Origin: Pseudideonella sakaiensis
Lineage (GTDB): Bacteria > Pseudomonadota > Gammaproteobacteria > Burkholderiales > Burkholderiaceae_C
Direction: 5' to 3'
Assembly: GCF_001293525.1 (NCBI RefSeq)
Contig: NZ_BBYR01000054.1
Coordinates: 1 to 48,807, forward strand
Length of the DNA: 48,807 nucleotides
Under the pieces are notes generated by a model. The model did no database searches. It had not been told where the DNA came from and was given only the letters and a program-made list of their open reading frames with translations. Shown one piece after another: positions 15,743-23,820 of this stretch; the first letter of the stretch is position 1, and each line of letters begins with the position of its first letter. Made by a program: the position numbers and the translations under genes.

Positions 15743-16765
15743 GTGACCCCCTCCCCCGCCGCCCTGACCGAAACCCAGGCCGTCGTCGCGCTGGCCGTGA
15801 TGGCCGCCTTCGCCGACGGCGACAAGCACGAGCGCGAACGCGCCGAGGTGCGGCGCATCGCCGAGCGGCTCGGCCAGGCCGAGGCGGTGCACCTGCCCAG
15901 CCTGGTGCAGGACGTGCTGATGCAGCGCCTCGGCCTGCAGGAGGTGGCCGCGGCGCTGCGCGGCGGGGCCGCGCGCCAGCTCGCCTACGAGATGGCCGTC
16001 GGTGTCTGCGACGCGGACGGCGGGCAATCGGACGCCGAGCGCCGCTTCCTCGCGCAGGCGCGCACCGCGCTCGGCCTGGGCGACGCCGCCGCCGCCGCCG
16101 ACCGCGCGGCCGAGTCCCTCGCGGCCGCGCCACTGGCGGGCGGCGCGCCCGGCTGGCAGGCGATCGACCCGGGCCCGGCGCCCGGCCCGGCGAACGCGGC
16201 GACCGCTTCGGTGGCCGCGGCCGGCGCGCCGCAGCGCGCATCGCGCCTGGCCGATGCCGAGATCGAGCGCCAGATCCTGCAGGCGGCGATCCTGAACGGC
16301 GCGCTCGAGCTGCTGCCCGAGACCCTGTCGACCCTGGCCATCATCCCGCTGCAGATGAAGCTGGTCTACCGCATCGGCGAGGCCCACGGCTATGCGCTGG
16401 ACAGCGGCCACGTGAAGGACTTCCTCGCCACCGTCGGCGTCGGCCTGACCTCGCAGTACCTGGAGCAGGCCGGGCGCAAGCTGCTCGGCGGGCTGCTCGG
16501 CAAGGCCGGCGGCGGGCTGCTGGGCGGGCTCGGGCGCCAGGCCGTCAGCTCCGGCATGAGCTTCGCCAGCACCTACGCGCTCGGCCACGTGGCCTGGCGC
16601 TACTACCGCGGCGGCCGCACGATGTCGACCCAGGTGCTGAAGGAGGCCTTCGGGCAGCTGACGGGCGACGCGCGCGCACTGCACGGGCAGTACCTGCCGC
16701 AGATGCAGGCCCAGGCGCGCGGCCTGGACGCGGCGAATGTGATGCAGCTGGTGCGCGGCGGCTGA
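15743..16765 (+). CDS. TerB-like domain protein with glycine-rich core
   Basis: A 340-residue protein starting at GTG 15743, chosen because GAAGGA lies seven bases before it. Residues about 8-125 form an alpha-helical TerB-like domain (TQAVVALAVMAAFADGDKHE, ERRFLAQARTALGLGD), with the acidic DGDKHERE segment typical of metal-binding TerB folds. An Ala/Pro linker leads to a C-terminal region (about 175-330) containing LSTLAIIPLQMKLVYRIGEA, a glycine-zipper-like run (KLLGGLLGKAGGGLLGGLG) and a short hydrophobic stretch, suggesting membrane association. TerB proteins are linked to envelope stress and tellurite resistance, but no ter operon is nearby, so the role is open. Confidence 0.7.
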   Translation: MTPSPAALTETQAVVALAVMAAFADGDKHERERAEVRRIAERLGQAEAVHLPSLVQDVLMQRLGLQEVAAALRGGAARQLAYEMAVGVCDADGGQSDAERRFLAQARTALGLGDAAAAADRAAESLAAAPLAGGAPGWQAIDPGPAPGPANAATASVAAAGAPQRASRLADAEIERQILQAAILNGALELLPETLSTLAIIPLQMKLVYRIGEAHGYALDSGHVKDFLATVGVGLTSQYLEQAGRKLLGGLLGKAGGGLLGGLGRQAVSSGMSFASTYALGHVAWRYYRGGRTMSTQVLKEAFGQLTGDARALHGQYLPQMQAQARGLDAANVMQLVRGG

Positions 16766-16795
16766 GACGCCGCCAGCGGTCGGCCGGCCCGCCGT

Positions 16796-18469
16796 TCAGC
16801 CGCCCAGCCCGCGCTGGCGCATCGCGCCCAGCAGCTGGTCGCGCAGCGCCTTCAGCAGCTTCAGCTCGGCCTCGCCGACGGCCAGGCTCTGGCGCTGCGC
16901 CTTGTCGCCGTAGATCAGGCCCAGCGCCTGGGTGCCGGCGGTCATCGGCAGCATCAGGAAGGTCGGCGCGTCGATGCGGCGGCGATACCAGATCGGCAGC
17001 CGGGTGGCGATGACGGGATCGTCGGTGTCGGAGATCAGCGTGTCGGCCCCGCGTGCGGCCAGCAGGCCGAACAGGTCCGACGGCGGCCGCATCGGCACGC
17101 GGAACACCGGCGCCAGCTGCACCGCGCGCTCGCCGAGGCCCAGGCGGCCCACCAGCTCGCCGCCGTTCGACGCGTCGCGCAGGCAGATGATCACGCGCTG
17201 CAGCTCCAGCGTCTCGAACAGCCGCGCCATCACCACCTGCAGCAGCTCGGCCATCGGCGCCTGCGAGGCGGCGAGGCGCGTCAGGTCGTCCAGCGCATGG
17301 CCGAGCGAGATCGACACCGGCTTGCGCCGCACCGCGCCCTGCGACAGGCCGCGCGGCGTCGGCCGCGCCTCGGCGCCGCGCGGGCCCGGCTTGGCCGCCC
17401 CCGGCGCCGCCTTCGCGATGCCGAGCACGAGCGACAGGTCGGCCCACTGGTTCTCGGCGCGCTCGACCATGGCCGGCAGGTCCTCCTCGGACAGGCCGAG
17501 CGGGATCGCGTAGCGCTCGCGGAAGGACGCGAGCAGCGCCTCGCGCGCCTCCTCGCCGTCCTCCACCTGCTCGAGCTCGAGCGCGAGCTGGTTGGCCGCG
17601 GTGCCGACCACGCGCAGGTAGTCGTCCGCGCCGACCGGGGCCTCCGGATCGGCCGGCTCCAGGCGGCGCAGCTGGGCCTGCAGGCTCGGCGGCCAGCCCC
17701 ACAGCCGCGCGACCTCGATGCCCAGGTCGTCGTAGCCCATGCCGAGCACCTCGCGCGCGGCCTGCTGCAGCGCCGCGTGGCCCTCGAGGCCGCGCTCGTG
17801 CATCAGCAGCTCGACCTGCAGCGCCTGCGGCGGGAAGTGCATCCACGCCAGCATCGTGCCGAGGTTCTGGAACATGCCGACCAGGTAGGCGTTCTCCTCG
17901 AGGCGGCGCAGCGGGCAGAACTGGTTGGCCAGCATCGCGGCCATCAGGCCGCGGCTGAACTCCTGCTTCACGCGCTCGCCGTCGGGGCCCTTGGGCAGCT
18001 TCTCGAACAGGGTCAGCGAGGTGGCCAGCATGCCCACCGTCTGGAAGCCCATCAGCGCCACCGCGCGCGCCAGGCTGGTGATCTGGCCGCCGCCGACCGA
18101 GCTGTAGAACGCGGCGTTGATCATGCGCAGCAGTTTGTTGCTGAGCGCCGGGTCGCCGAGCACCTCGTCGGTCAGCGCGCGCAGGTGCGCCGACTCCGAG
18201 CGCGCGACCTTCTGGATGCCGCGGATCGAGTCCTTCAGCGACGGGAAGTCCGCGTTCGTCTGCATGTGCGTCAGCAGACGCTGCAGCTGCGCCTCGCGCT
18301 CAGCGGCGGCCTTCGCCTCCGCGTCGGCCCGTTCGCGCGCGGCGGCCTGCTCCGGCGTCTCCACGGTGGCCGCCGGCCCGGCCGCATCGGCCACCGGGCC
18401 CGCCGGCCCGTCGCCGGCGACGGGGCCGGCCTCGCCTCGATCCAGCAGGGCGGGGGTGGCGGGGGTCAT
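16796..18469 (-). CDS. HDOD-GAF signalling protein
   Basis: A 557-residue cytosolic signalling protein. An Ala/Glu-rich N-terminus with coiled-coil potential (about 35-65, EQAAARERADAEAKAAAERE) precedes an HDOD domain (about 70-275, with DPALSNKLLRMINAAFYSS, LMGFQTVGMLATSLTLFE and AYLVGMFQNLGTMLAW). A GAF-like sensor follows at about 390-550 (LLQVVMARLFETLELQRVII, PTFLMLPMTAGTQALGLIYG). HDOD proteins are HD-GYP relatives lacking phosphodiesterase metal ligands and usually act in regulatory protein complexes. No Shine-Dalgarno is visible; a GATAAT hexamer (minus strand, 18478-18483) is eight bases from the ATG. It is convergent with the TerB-like gene and 119 bases upstream of none: the thioesterase behind it reads the same way. 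Confidence 0.85.
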   Translation of the reverse strand: MTPATPALLDRGEAGPVAGDGPAGPVADAAGPAATVETPEQAAARERADAEAKAAAEREAQLQRLLTHMQTNADFPSLKDSIRGIQKVARSESAHLRALTDEVLGDPALSNKLLRMINAAFYSSVGGGQITSLARAVALMGFQTVGMLATSLTLFEKLPKGPDGERVKQEFSRGLMAAMLANQFCPLRRLEENAYLVGMFQNLGTMLAWMHFPPQALQVELLMHERGLEGHAALQQAAREVLGMGYDDLGIEVARLWGWPPSLQAQLRRLEPADPEAPVGADDYLRVVGTAANQLALELEQVEDGEEAREALLASFRERYAIPLGLSEEDLPAMVERAENQWADLSLVLGIAKAAPGAAKPGPRGAEARPTPRGLSQGAVRRKPVSISLGHALDDLTRLAASQAPMAELLQVVMARLFETLELQRVIICLRDASNGGELVGRLGLGERAVQLAPVFRVPMRPPSDLFGLLAARGADTLISDTDDPVIATRLPIWYRRRIDAPTFLMLPMTAGTQALGLIYGDKAQRQSLAVGEAELKLLKALRDQLLGAMRQRGLGG

Positions 18470-18588
18470 GACGGCGGATTATCGAAACCGGCTCGCCGCG
18501 CCGAAGCGCGGAGTCGGCGGGGGAAGCCGCCGCTGTTCGCGGCATCGGCCGGCCGCACGGCGGACGCGGCCCGTGCGGCGGTGCATGC

Positions 18589-19482
18589 TCAGGCCGCCGG
18601 GCCGGCCGGCTCTGCCGGCGGCCGCTCGGACAGCCGCAGCAGGCCCTCCTGGGCCACCGAGGCCAGCAGGCGCCCGTGGCGGTCGTGCAGCGTGCCGCGG
18701 CAGAAGCCGCGTGCACCGCCGCCCCAGGGCGACTCGGTGCAGTAGAGCACCCAGTCGTCCATCCGCGGCTCGGCGTGGAACCACATCGCGTGGTCCAGGC
18801 TGGCGGTGTGCAGCCGCGGGTCGAAGAAGCTCAGCCCGTGCGGCAGCAGCGCCGAGCGCAGCAGGCCGAAGTCGGACGCGTAGGCGAGCATGGCCTGGTG
18901 CAGCACCGGGTCGTCGGGCAGCACGCCGCTGGCGCGCATCCACAGGTCGTGGGCCGGCGCCTGCGGCGCCGGCTCGAAGGGGTCGAGTGCCTGCAGCGGG
19001 CGGATCTCGATCGCCTGCTCGGCCCGCAGCCGGGCCTGCACGCGCTCCGGCAGCCGCGCGAGGTGCGGGGCCCACAGCGCCTGCTGGTTCGGCAGGCCCT
19101 CGGGCCCGGGCCGCTGCGGCGCGGGCGCGGCATGGGAGAAGCCGGGCTCCGGGCGGTGGAACGAGGCCGCCAGGTTGAAGATCGGCCGGCCGTGCTGGAT
19201 CGCGACCACGCGCCGGGTGGTGAAGCTGCCGCCGTCGCGGATGCAGTCGACGTCGTAGACGATGCGGGCCTGCTTGTCGCCGGGGCGCAGGAAGTAGGCG
19301 TGCAGCGAGTGCACGCGCCGCTCGGCGGGCACGGTGCGGGCCGCGGCCATCAGCGCCTGGCCGAGCACCTGGCCGCCGAACACCGCGCGGTTGCCGATGT
19401 CGCCGCTGACGCCGCGGAACAGCTTGTCTTCGAGGGGCTCGACCTGCAGCAGATCGACGAGTTCGCGCAGGGCCGGGTTCAT
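18589..19482 (-). CDS. tesB: Acyl-CoA thioesterase II (TesB)
   Basis: A 297-residue double-hotdog thioesterase that hydrolyses acyl-CoA to free fatty acid and CoA in the cytosol. The active-site residues fall at the positions known for E. coli TesB: Asp204 (AYASDF), Ser228 in HTASLDHAMWFH (Thr in E. coli) and Gln278 (VAQEGLL). Other family features are LFRGVSGDIGNRAVFGGQVL near the N-terminus, RRVHSLHAYFLRPGD (55-69) and SFTTRRVVAIQ (86-96). The ATG at 19482 gives MNPALRELVDLLQVE, matching the usual beginning; in-frame sequence upstream is Arg/Ala-rich and unlikely to be coding. Length is normal (about 285-300). Confidence 0.93.
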   Translation of the reverse strand: MNPALRELVDLLQVEPLEDKLFRGVSGDIGNRAVFGGQVLGQALMAAARTVPAERRVHSLHAYFLRPGDKQARIVYDVDCIRDGGSFTTRRVVAIQHGRPIFNLAASFHRPEPGFSHAAPAPQRPGPEGLPNQQALWAPHLARLPERVQARLRAEQAIEIRPLQALDPFEPAPQAPAHDLWMRASGVLPDDPVLHQAMLAYASDFGLLRSALLPHGLSFFDPRLHTASLDHAMWFHAEPRMDDWVLYCTESPWGGGARGFCRGTLHDRHGRLLASVAQEGLLRLSERPPAEPAGPAA

Positions 19483-19626
19483 GGCCGGGATGATCGCACG
19501 CGGCCGCGCGGCGCGGGCCCGGCGTGATCGGGCGGCGCGGCCGGCCGCCAGCGACACGGCACCGGTCATCCGTGATCCGCCACCCGCCATCGGCCGGCCG
19601 AGACCGCCGGACCGCCGGGACCGGCG

Positions 19627-20712
19627 CTACAGGGTCCGGCCGAGCGGCCGCAGCTCCGGCCCGCCCTCGAACAGGCGGCCGAACACCATCCAGCGGCTTT
19701 CCTTGCGCGCGCGCGCCGCGGCCAGCGAGGCCTCGGCCTGCGCCAGCAGCGCCGGCACCGACGCGACGCCGTCGTCGTAGGCGGCCAGGCCGACCGAGAT
19801 GCCGGGGCTGAGCTCCTCGCCGCCGGCCAGCACGATGGGCTGGCGCACCGCGGCCACGATGCGCGCCACCAGCGCCTGGGCCTCGTCCAGCCCGCCGTGG
19901 CGCATCACGATGCCGAAGTCGTCGCCACCCAGGCGCGCCAGCAGGTCGCCCAGCCGCACCTGCTGGTGCAGGCGGCGCGCGACCTCGCGCAGCACCGCGT
20001 CGCCGGCGACCGCGCCATAGGCCGTGTTGATGTCGCCGAGACCGTCCAGGTCCAGCCGCAGCACCGCGAACGGCTCGCCGCTGCGCATCGCGTGGCGCAG
20101 CTCCACGTCCAGCGCCTGCTCGAACTGGCGCGCGTCGGCGGCGCCGGTCAGCGGGTCGTTGTCGGCGATCTGCTGCAGCAGGCGGCCGCGCTGGCGCGCC
20201 TGCATGGCCGTCAGCGCGAGGCCGGCGACGTCCTTCAGCAGCGCCTGCTGGCCGGCGTTGAAGCTGCGCGCCTCGGTGTCCATCACGCCGACGCTGCCCA
20301 GCAGCTGGCCGGCCTCGTCGACGATGCCGGCGGTGGCCAGGAAGCGGATCGGCTCGCGCCGGCGCACCAGCAGGCTGTCGGCGGTGCGGCCGCCGCCCAT
20401 CAGGTCCTCGAACACCGTGAGCGGCGAGGCCCCGGCCAGCGACTGCTGCAGCGCATGCACGCCGGCGGCCACGTCGTCGGCCAGTCCGGTCCGGTCGAGG
20501 CCGACGCTGGCCTTCAGCCAGAGCCGGTCGGCGTCGAGCACGCCGAGGTAGGCCATCGGCATGCCGAACAGCTGGCTGGCGATGCGGACCACGCCGTCGA
20601 AGGCCGGCTCGGGCGGTGTGTCCAGCAGGCCGAGGGCATGGACGGCCGCGAGGCGCCGCGATTCGGCGTCGTCGGTCGGCTGGAGGGCGGAGGGAGCGGC
20701 GAGGGTCGACAT
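19627..20712 (-). CDS. GAF-GGDEF protein (variant GGDDF diguanylate cyclase)
   Basis: A 361-residue putative diguanylate cyclase. A GAF domain (about 22-172: ALGLLDTPPEPAFDGVVRIA, REPIRFLATAGIVD, LLGSVGVMD) is followed by a GGDEF domain (about 182-345: DPLTGAADARQFEQAL, RLDLDGLGDINTAYG). The signature at 262-266 reads GGDDF, with Asp replacing the catalytic Glu, and the usual FK of the DxDxFKxxND helix is LG, so activity may be weak or lost. The RxxD inhibitory site (Arg253-Asp256) is intact, so c-di-GMP binding is still likely. No signal peptide or membrane segment; probably a cytosolic sensor-effector. Confidence 0.87.
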   Translation of the reverse strand: MSTLAAPSALQPTDDAESRRLAAVHALGLLDTPPEPAFDGVVRIASQLFGMPMAYLGVLDADRLWLKASVGLDRTGLADDVAAGVHALQQSLAGASPLTVFEDLMGGGRTADSLLVRRREPIRFLATAGIVDEAGQLLGSVGVMDTEARSFNAGQQALLKDVAGLALTAMQARQRGRLLQQIADNDPLTGAADARQFEQALDVELRHAMRSGEPFAVLRLDLDGLGDINTAYGAVAGDAVLREVARRLHQQVRLGDLLARLGGDDFGIVMRHGGLDEAQALVARIVAAVRQPIVLAGGEELSPGISVGLAAYDDGVASVPALLAQAEASLAAARARKESRWMVFGRLFEGGPELRPLGRTL

Positions 20713-20872
20713 GGCGGCGAAACGTGGCACGGGCGGTCGTGGGGATATCGGCCGCAATCGCCGGAACTGAAGCGGCAGCCGCGCGGCGGTGGCGGCCGGC
20801 GGCCACGGACGGCCCCCTCCTACAGCCGGCCGCGGCCGCCGGCGACGCCGCCGGCCGCGTGCCGCCCCCACG

Positions 20873-22120
20873 ATGGCCGACACGCCACCCGCCGCCGCCC
20901 ACGCCATGCGCACCCTCCCCTGGCCCTCCTCCGCCGCCGCCGGCGCGCCTGCCGACACGGACGGGGCGTGCGGCCCGGTTTCTCCGCGGCGGGGTCCGGC
21001 CCGCCCGTCCGCGGATGCGGCGCCGGCCGCCGGCGCCAGCCGGGCGCTGGCTGCGGCACCGGCGGACGACGCGCCCGGCGCGCGCCCGTCGCGGGTCGAC
21101 GCGCTGCTGGCGGCCTGGCAGCGCCATGGCCCCCTGGTACGCCGCTGGGCGGTGCCGGTGCTGGCGCTGCTCGTGCTGGGCATGCTGTTCGCCCACGCCC
21201 GCAGCATCGACTGGCGCGGTGCCCGCAGCGCGCTGGCCGCCTACCCGCTGGCCACGCTCGCGCTCGCCCTGGGTGTCGCGGCGGCCAGCCACGCGCTGTA
21301 TGGCAGCTACGACCTGATCGGCCGCCACCACACCGCCCACCGGGTGCCGGCCTGGCGCACCTGGGCAACGGCGGTGGCCAGCTATGCGGTCAACCTCAAC
21401 CTCGGCTCGCTGGTCGGCGGCATCGCGCTGCGCGTGCGGCTGTACGCCCGCGCCGGGCTCGACGAGGCGACGGTCGCCCAGGTGGTGGGCATCAGCCTGG
21501 CCACCAACTGGCTGGGCTACGGCCTGGTGGCTGGCAGCCTGTTCGCGGCCGGCGCGATCGAGGCGCCCGACGACTCGTTGATCGGCGACGCCGCGCTGCG
21601 CGGCCTCGGCGCGGCGATGCTGCTGCTGGCCGCGGCCTACGTCGCCGCCTGTGGCTTGCTGCGCGGCCGCCGCTGGCAGGTGCGGGGCCGCACGCTGGCG
21701 CTGCCGGCCCCGGGCACCGCGTTCGCGCAGCTCGCGCTCGCGGCCACCAACTGGTCCCTGATGGGCACGGTGCTCTACCTGCTGCTGGGCCGGCAGATCC
21801 CCTACGGCGAGGTGCTCGGCGCGCTGATGGCGGCCTCGGTGGTCGGCGTCTTCATGCCGGTGCCCGGGGGCCTCGGCGTGCTGGAGGCGGTGGTGCTGGC
21901 GCTGTTGTCCGGCGGCCGCGTCGGCGAAGGGGCGCTGCTGGCGGCGGTGGTGGCCTACCGGGCCCTGTACTACCTGGTGCCGCTGGCCGTCGGCCTGGTG
22001 CTCTATGCGCTGCTGGAGCGGCTCGGGCCGGTGCCCGAGGCCCTCCCCGCGGACGGCCGAGCCGCCGACACCGCCCACGCCGGGGGCTGGCCAGGCGTCT
22101 GCGCGGCAGACAGGCATTGA
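20873..22120 (+). CDS. YbhN/UPF0104-type flippase-like membrane protein
   Basis: A 415-residue integral membrane protein of the lysylphosphatidylglycerol-synthase transmembrane (UPF0104/YbhN) family, members of which are proposed to flip or carry lipids and lipid-linked sugars. About 75 polar, Ala/Pro-rich residues precede eight or so membrane helices starting near residue 90 (VPVLALLVLGMLFA). The family hallmarks ASYAVNLNLGSLVGGIALRVRLY and MPVPGGLGVLEAVVLALLSGG are clear. No Shine-Dalgarno distinguishes the ATG at 20873 from the next one (MRTLPW, 14 codons later). It is divergent from the GGDEF gene and ends near a hairpin in its last codons. There is no MprF synthetase domain. Confidence 0.82.
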   Translation: MADTPPAAAHAMRTLPWPSSAAAGAPADTDGACGPVSPRRGPARPSADAAPAAGASRALAAAPADDAPGARPSRVDALLAAWQRHGPLVRRWAVPVLALLVLGMLFAHARSIDWRGARSALAAYPLATLALALGVAAASHALYGSYDLIGRHHTAHRVPAWRTWATAVASYAVNLNLGSLVGGIALRVRLYARAGLDEATVAQVVGISLATNWLGYGLVAGSLFAAGAIEAPDDSLIGDAALRGLGAAMLLLAAAYVAACGLLRGRRWQVRGRTLALPAPGTAFAQLALAATNWSLMGTVLYLLLGRQIPYGEVLGALMAASVVGVFMPVPGGLGVLEAVVLALLSGGRVGEGALLAAVVAYRALYYLVPLAVGLVLYALLERLGPVPEALPADGRAADTAHAGGWPGVCAADRH

Positions 22121-22182
22121 ACCTGCTGCGCATGACGGTGCTCAGTGCCCGTGGATTGGCGCCGAACCACTCGTCAGACTGC

Positions 22183-22266
22183 CTGGAGCCTCCCTCGTGG
22201 AGGGAGGCTGGTGGGAGCCGTCGAACGCGCTGGAGCCCCCTCCCGGAGGGGGCTCGGGGGAGCCGT
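22183..22266. repeat. Pair of REP-like hairpin elements
   Basis: Two related units sit in tandem, 22183-22221 and 22230-22266. Each begins CTGGAGCC, folds into a hairpin (CCTCCCTC/GAGGGAGG; AGCCCCCTCCC/GGAGGGGGCT with minor loop) and ends GGGAGCCGT. The shared head and tail with differing stem sequence is the pattern of REP/BIME-type intergenic repeats. They lie between the convergent flippase and livF genes and may also terminate transcription. Confidence 0.65.
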
Positions 22267-22286
22267 GCTTAAAGGCCGCAGGCTGG

Positions 22287-22316
22287 GAGTCTGCGCGGCA
22301 GAAGCCGCGCAGACTC
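22287..22316. terminator. Bidirectional hairpin after livF
   Basis: A perfect 13-bp stem (22287-22299 with 22304-22316, arms GAGTCTGCGCGGC and GCCGCGCAGACTC) closes on the 4-base loop AGAA. It abuts the livF stop codon at 22317-22319. There is no T-run, so termination may need Rho, or the hairpin may protect the 3' end. The core TCTGCGCGGCAGA also occurs in the last codons of the flippase gene near 22097. Confidence 0.65.
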
Positions 22317-23021
22317 CTAGACGGCGCAGTAGCGCTCCTGGATCTGCGCATCCGCCAGCAGGTCCGCGCCACGGCCCTCGTGGACGACCCGGCCCTGGTC
22401 GAGGATGTAGGCCCGGTCGCTCACCCGCAGCGCGCGCTCGACGTTCTGCTCCACCAGCAGCAAGGTGGTGCCGCGCGCCTTCATGCGCGCGAACAGCTCG
22501 AACATCTCGTCCACCAGCACCGGCATGATGCCTTCCGAGGGTTCGTCGAGCAGGATCATCTTCGGCTGCGCCATCATCGCGCGCGCGATCGCGAGCATCT
22601 GCTGCTCGCCGCCCGACATCGACGTGCCTTCCTGGTCGAGCCGCTCCTTCAGGCGCGGAAAGGTCTCGGCGATCTCGTCGACCATGCGGGCCATCTCGGC
22701 GCGGCGCGCGCCGGCGATCAGGCCGAGCTGCAGGTTCTCGCGCACGCTCAGGCCGGGCACGATCCGCCGCTCCTCCGGCACGTAGGCCAGGCCGTGGTGG
22801 TAGCGGGTGGGGGTCGGCTCCCCGAGCAGCTCGCGGCCGTCGAAGCGCACGCTGCCGGCCCGCCGGCCGACCAGGCCCATGATGCTGCGCAGCGTGGTGG
22901 TCTTGCCCGCGCCGTTGCGGCCCATCAGCGTGACGATCTCGCCGGCGCGGACCTCGAAGCCCACGTCCTGCACGACGTGGCTGCGGTCGTACCAGGCATT
23001 CAGCTTGTCGACGACGAGCAT
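22317..23021 (-). CDS. livF: Branched-chain-type ABC transporter ATPase (LivF)
   Basis: A 234-residue ABC ATPase, one of the two nucleotide-binding subunits of a HAAT-type importer. Walker A is GRNGAGKTT (residues about 34-42), the signature is MSGGEQQMLAIARA, Walker B is MILLDEPSEG and the switch His-region reads LLLVEQNVERAL, a LivF-type motif. The ATG at 23021 follows GGAGGA, stronger than the upstream in-frame GTG. It is the last gene of the five-gene transport operon, 28 bases after livG. The cluster context suggests the cargo is an aromatic acid or heterocycle rather than an amino acid. Confidence 0.9.
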   Translation of the reverse strand: MLVVDKLNAWYDRSHVVQDVGFEVRAGEIVTLMGRNGAGKTTTLRSIMGLVGRRAGSVRFDGRELLGEPTPTRYHHGLAYVPEERRIVPGLSVRENLQLGLIAGARRAEMARMVDEIAETFPRLKERLDQEGTSMSGGEQQMLAIARAMMAQPKMILLDEPSEGIMPVLVDEMFELFARMKARGTTLLLVEQNVERALRVSDRAYILDQGRVVHEGRGADLLADAQIQERYCAV

Positions 23022-23049
23022 GTCGGTCCTCCACAGGCGCTTGCGCGGG

Positions 23050-23820
23050 TCATGCCGTCCCCAGGTAGACACGCCGCACCTCGTCGTGGGCGCGGATCTC
23101 GTCGGGCGTGCCTTCGGCGAGGAATTCGCCGTGGTGCAGCACGATCAGGCGCTCGCACAGGCCCATCACCAGCTTCATCTTGTGCTCGACGAGGATCACG
23201 GTCCGCTCCTCGGCCAGGCGCTCGATCAGGCCCATCATCACGCCGGTCTCCTGCGGCGACATGCCGGCCGTGGGCTCGTCCATCAGCAGCAGCGTGGGGT
23301 CGGGCGCGAGGGCCATCGCGATCTCGAGCGCGCGCTGCTGGCCATGGGCCAGGTCGCTCGCCGGCTTGTCGCGCACGTCCGCCAGCCCGACGCGCTCGAG
23401 CAGCGCATCGGCCTGCTCCAGCAGCTCCGGGTAGGCCGCGCGCGGGCGCCAGAGCTGGAAGCGGGTGCGCCGCATCTGCGCGGCCACGCGCACGTTCTCG
23501 CGCGCGCTGAGCTGCTTGAAGACGTTGGTGATCTGGAAGCTCTTGGCGATGCCGAGCCGCGCGAAGCCGTGCGGCGCCAGGCCGGTGATGTCGCGGCCCT
23601 CGAACAGGATCGCGCCCTCGCTCGGCGGGAAGGCGCCGCTGACCACGTTGAAGAAAGTGCTCTTGCCGGCGCCGTTCGGGCCGATGATGGCCGTCAGGCG
23701 ACGCCGGCGGAAGGCCACGCTGACGTCGTTCAGCGCGACGAAGCGGCCGAAGCGGCGCGTCACGTGGCGCACCTCGAGGATCGGCGCGTCGCCGTCCGGG
23801 CGGGCCGGGGGCGTGTTCAT
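23050..23820 (-). CDS. livG: Branched-chain-type ABC transporter ATPase (LivG)
   Basis: A 256-residue ABC ATPase pairing with LivF. Walker A is GPNGAGKST (about 44-52), followed by FFNVVSGAFPPSEG and the LivG-typical GIAKSFQITNVFKQLSA. The signature region reads LAHGQQRALEIAMAL and Walker B LLLMDEPTAGMSPQE; the H-loop is VILVEHKM. Its ATG overlaps the livM stop by four bases (ATGA), indicating translational coupling. Length is typical (about 250). Confidence 0.9.
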   Translation of the reverse strand: MNTPPARPDGDAPILEVRHVTRRFGRFVALNDVSVAFRRRRLTAIIGPNGAGKSTFFNVVSGAFPPSEGAILFEGRDITGLAPHGFARLGIAKSFQITNVFKQLSARENVRVAAQMRRTRFQLWRPRAAYPELLEQADALLERVGLADVRDKPASDLAHGQQRALEIAMALAPDPTLLLMDEPTAGMSPQETGVMMGLIERLAEERTVILVEHKMKLVMGLCERLIVLHHGEFLAEGTPDEIRAHDEVRRVYLGTA

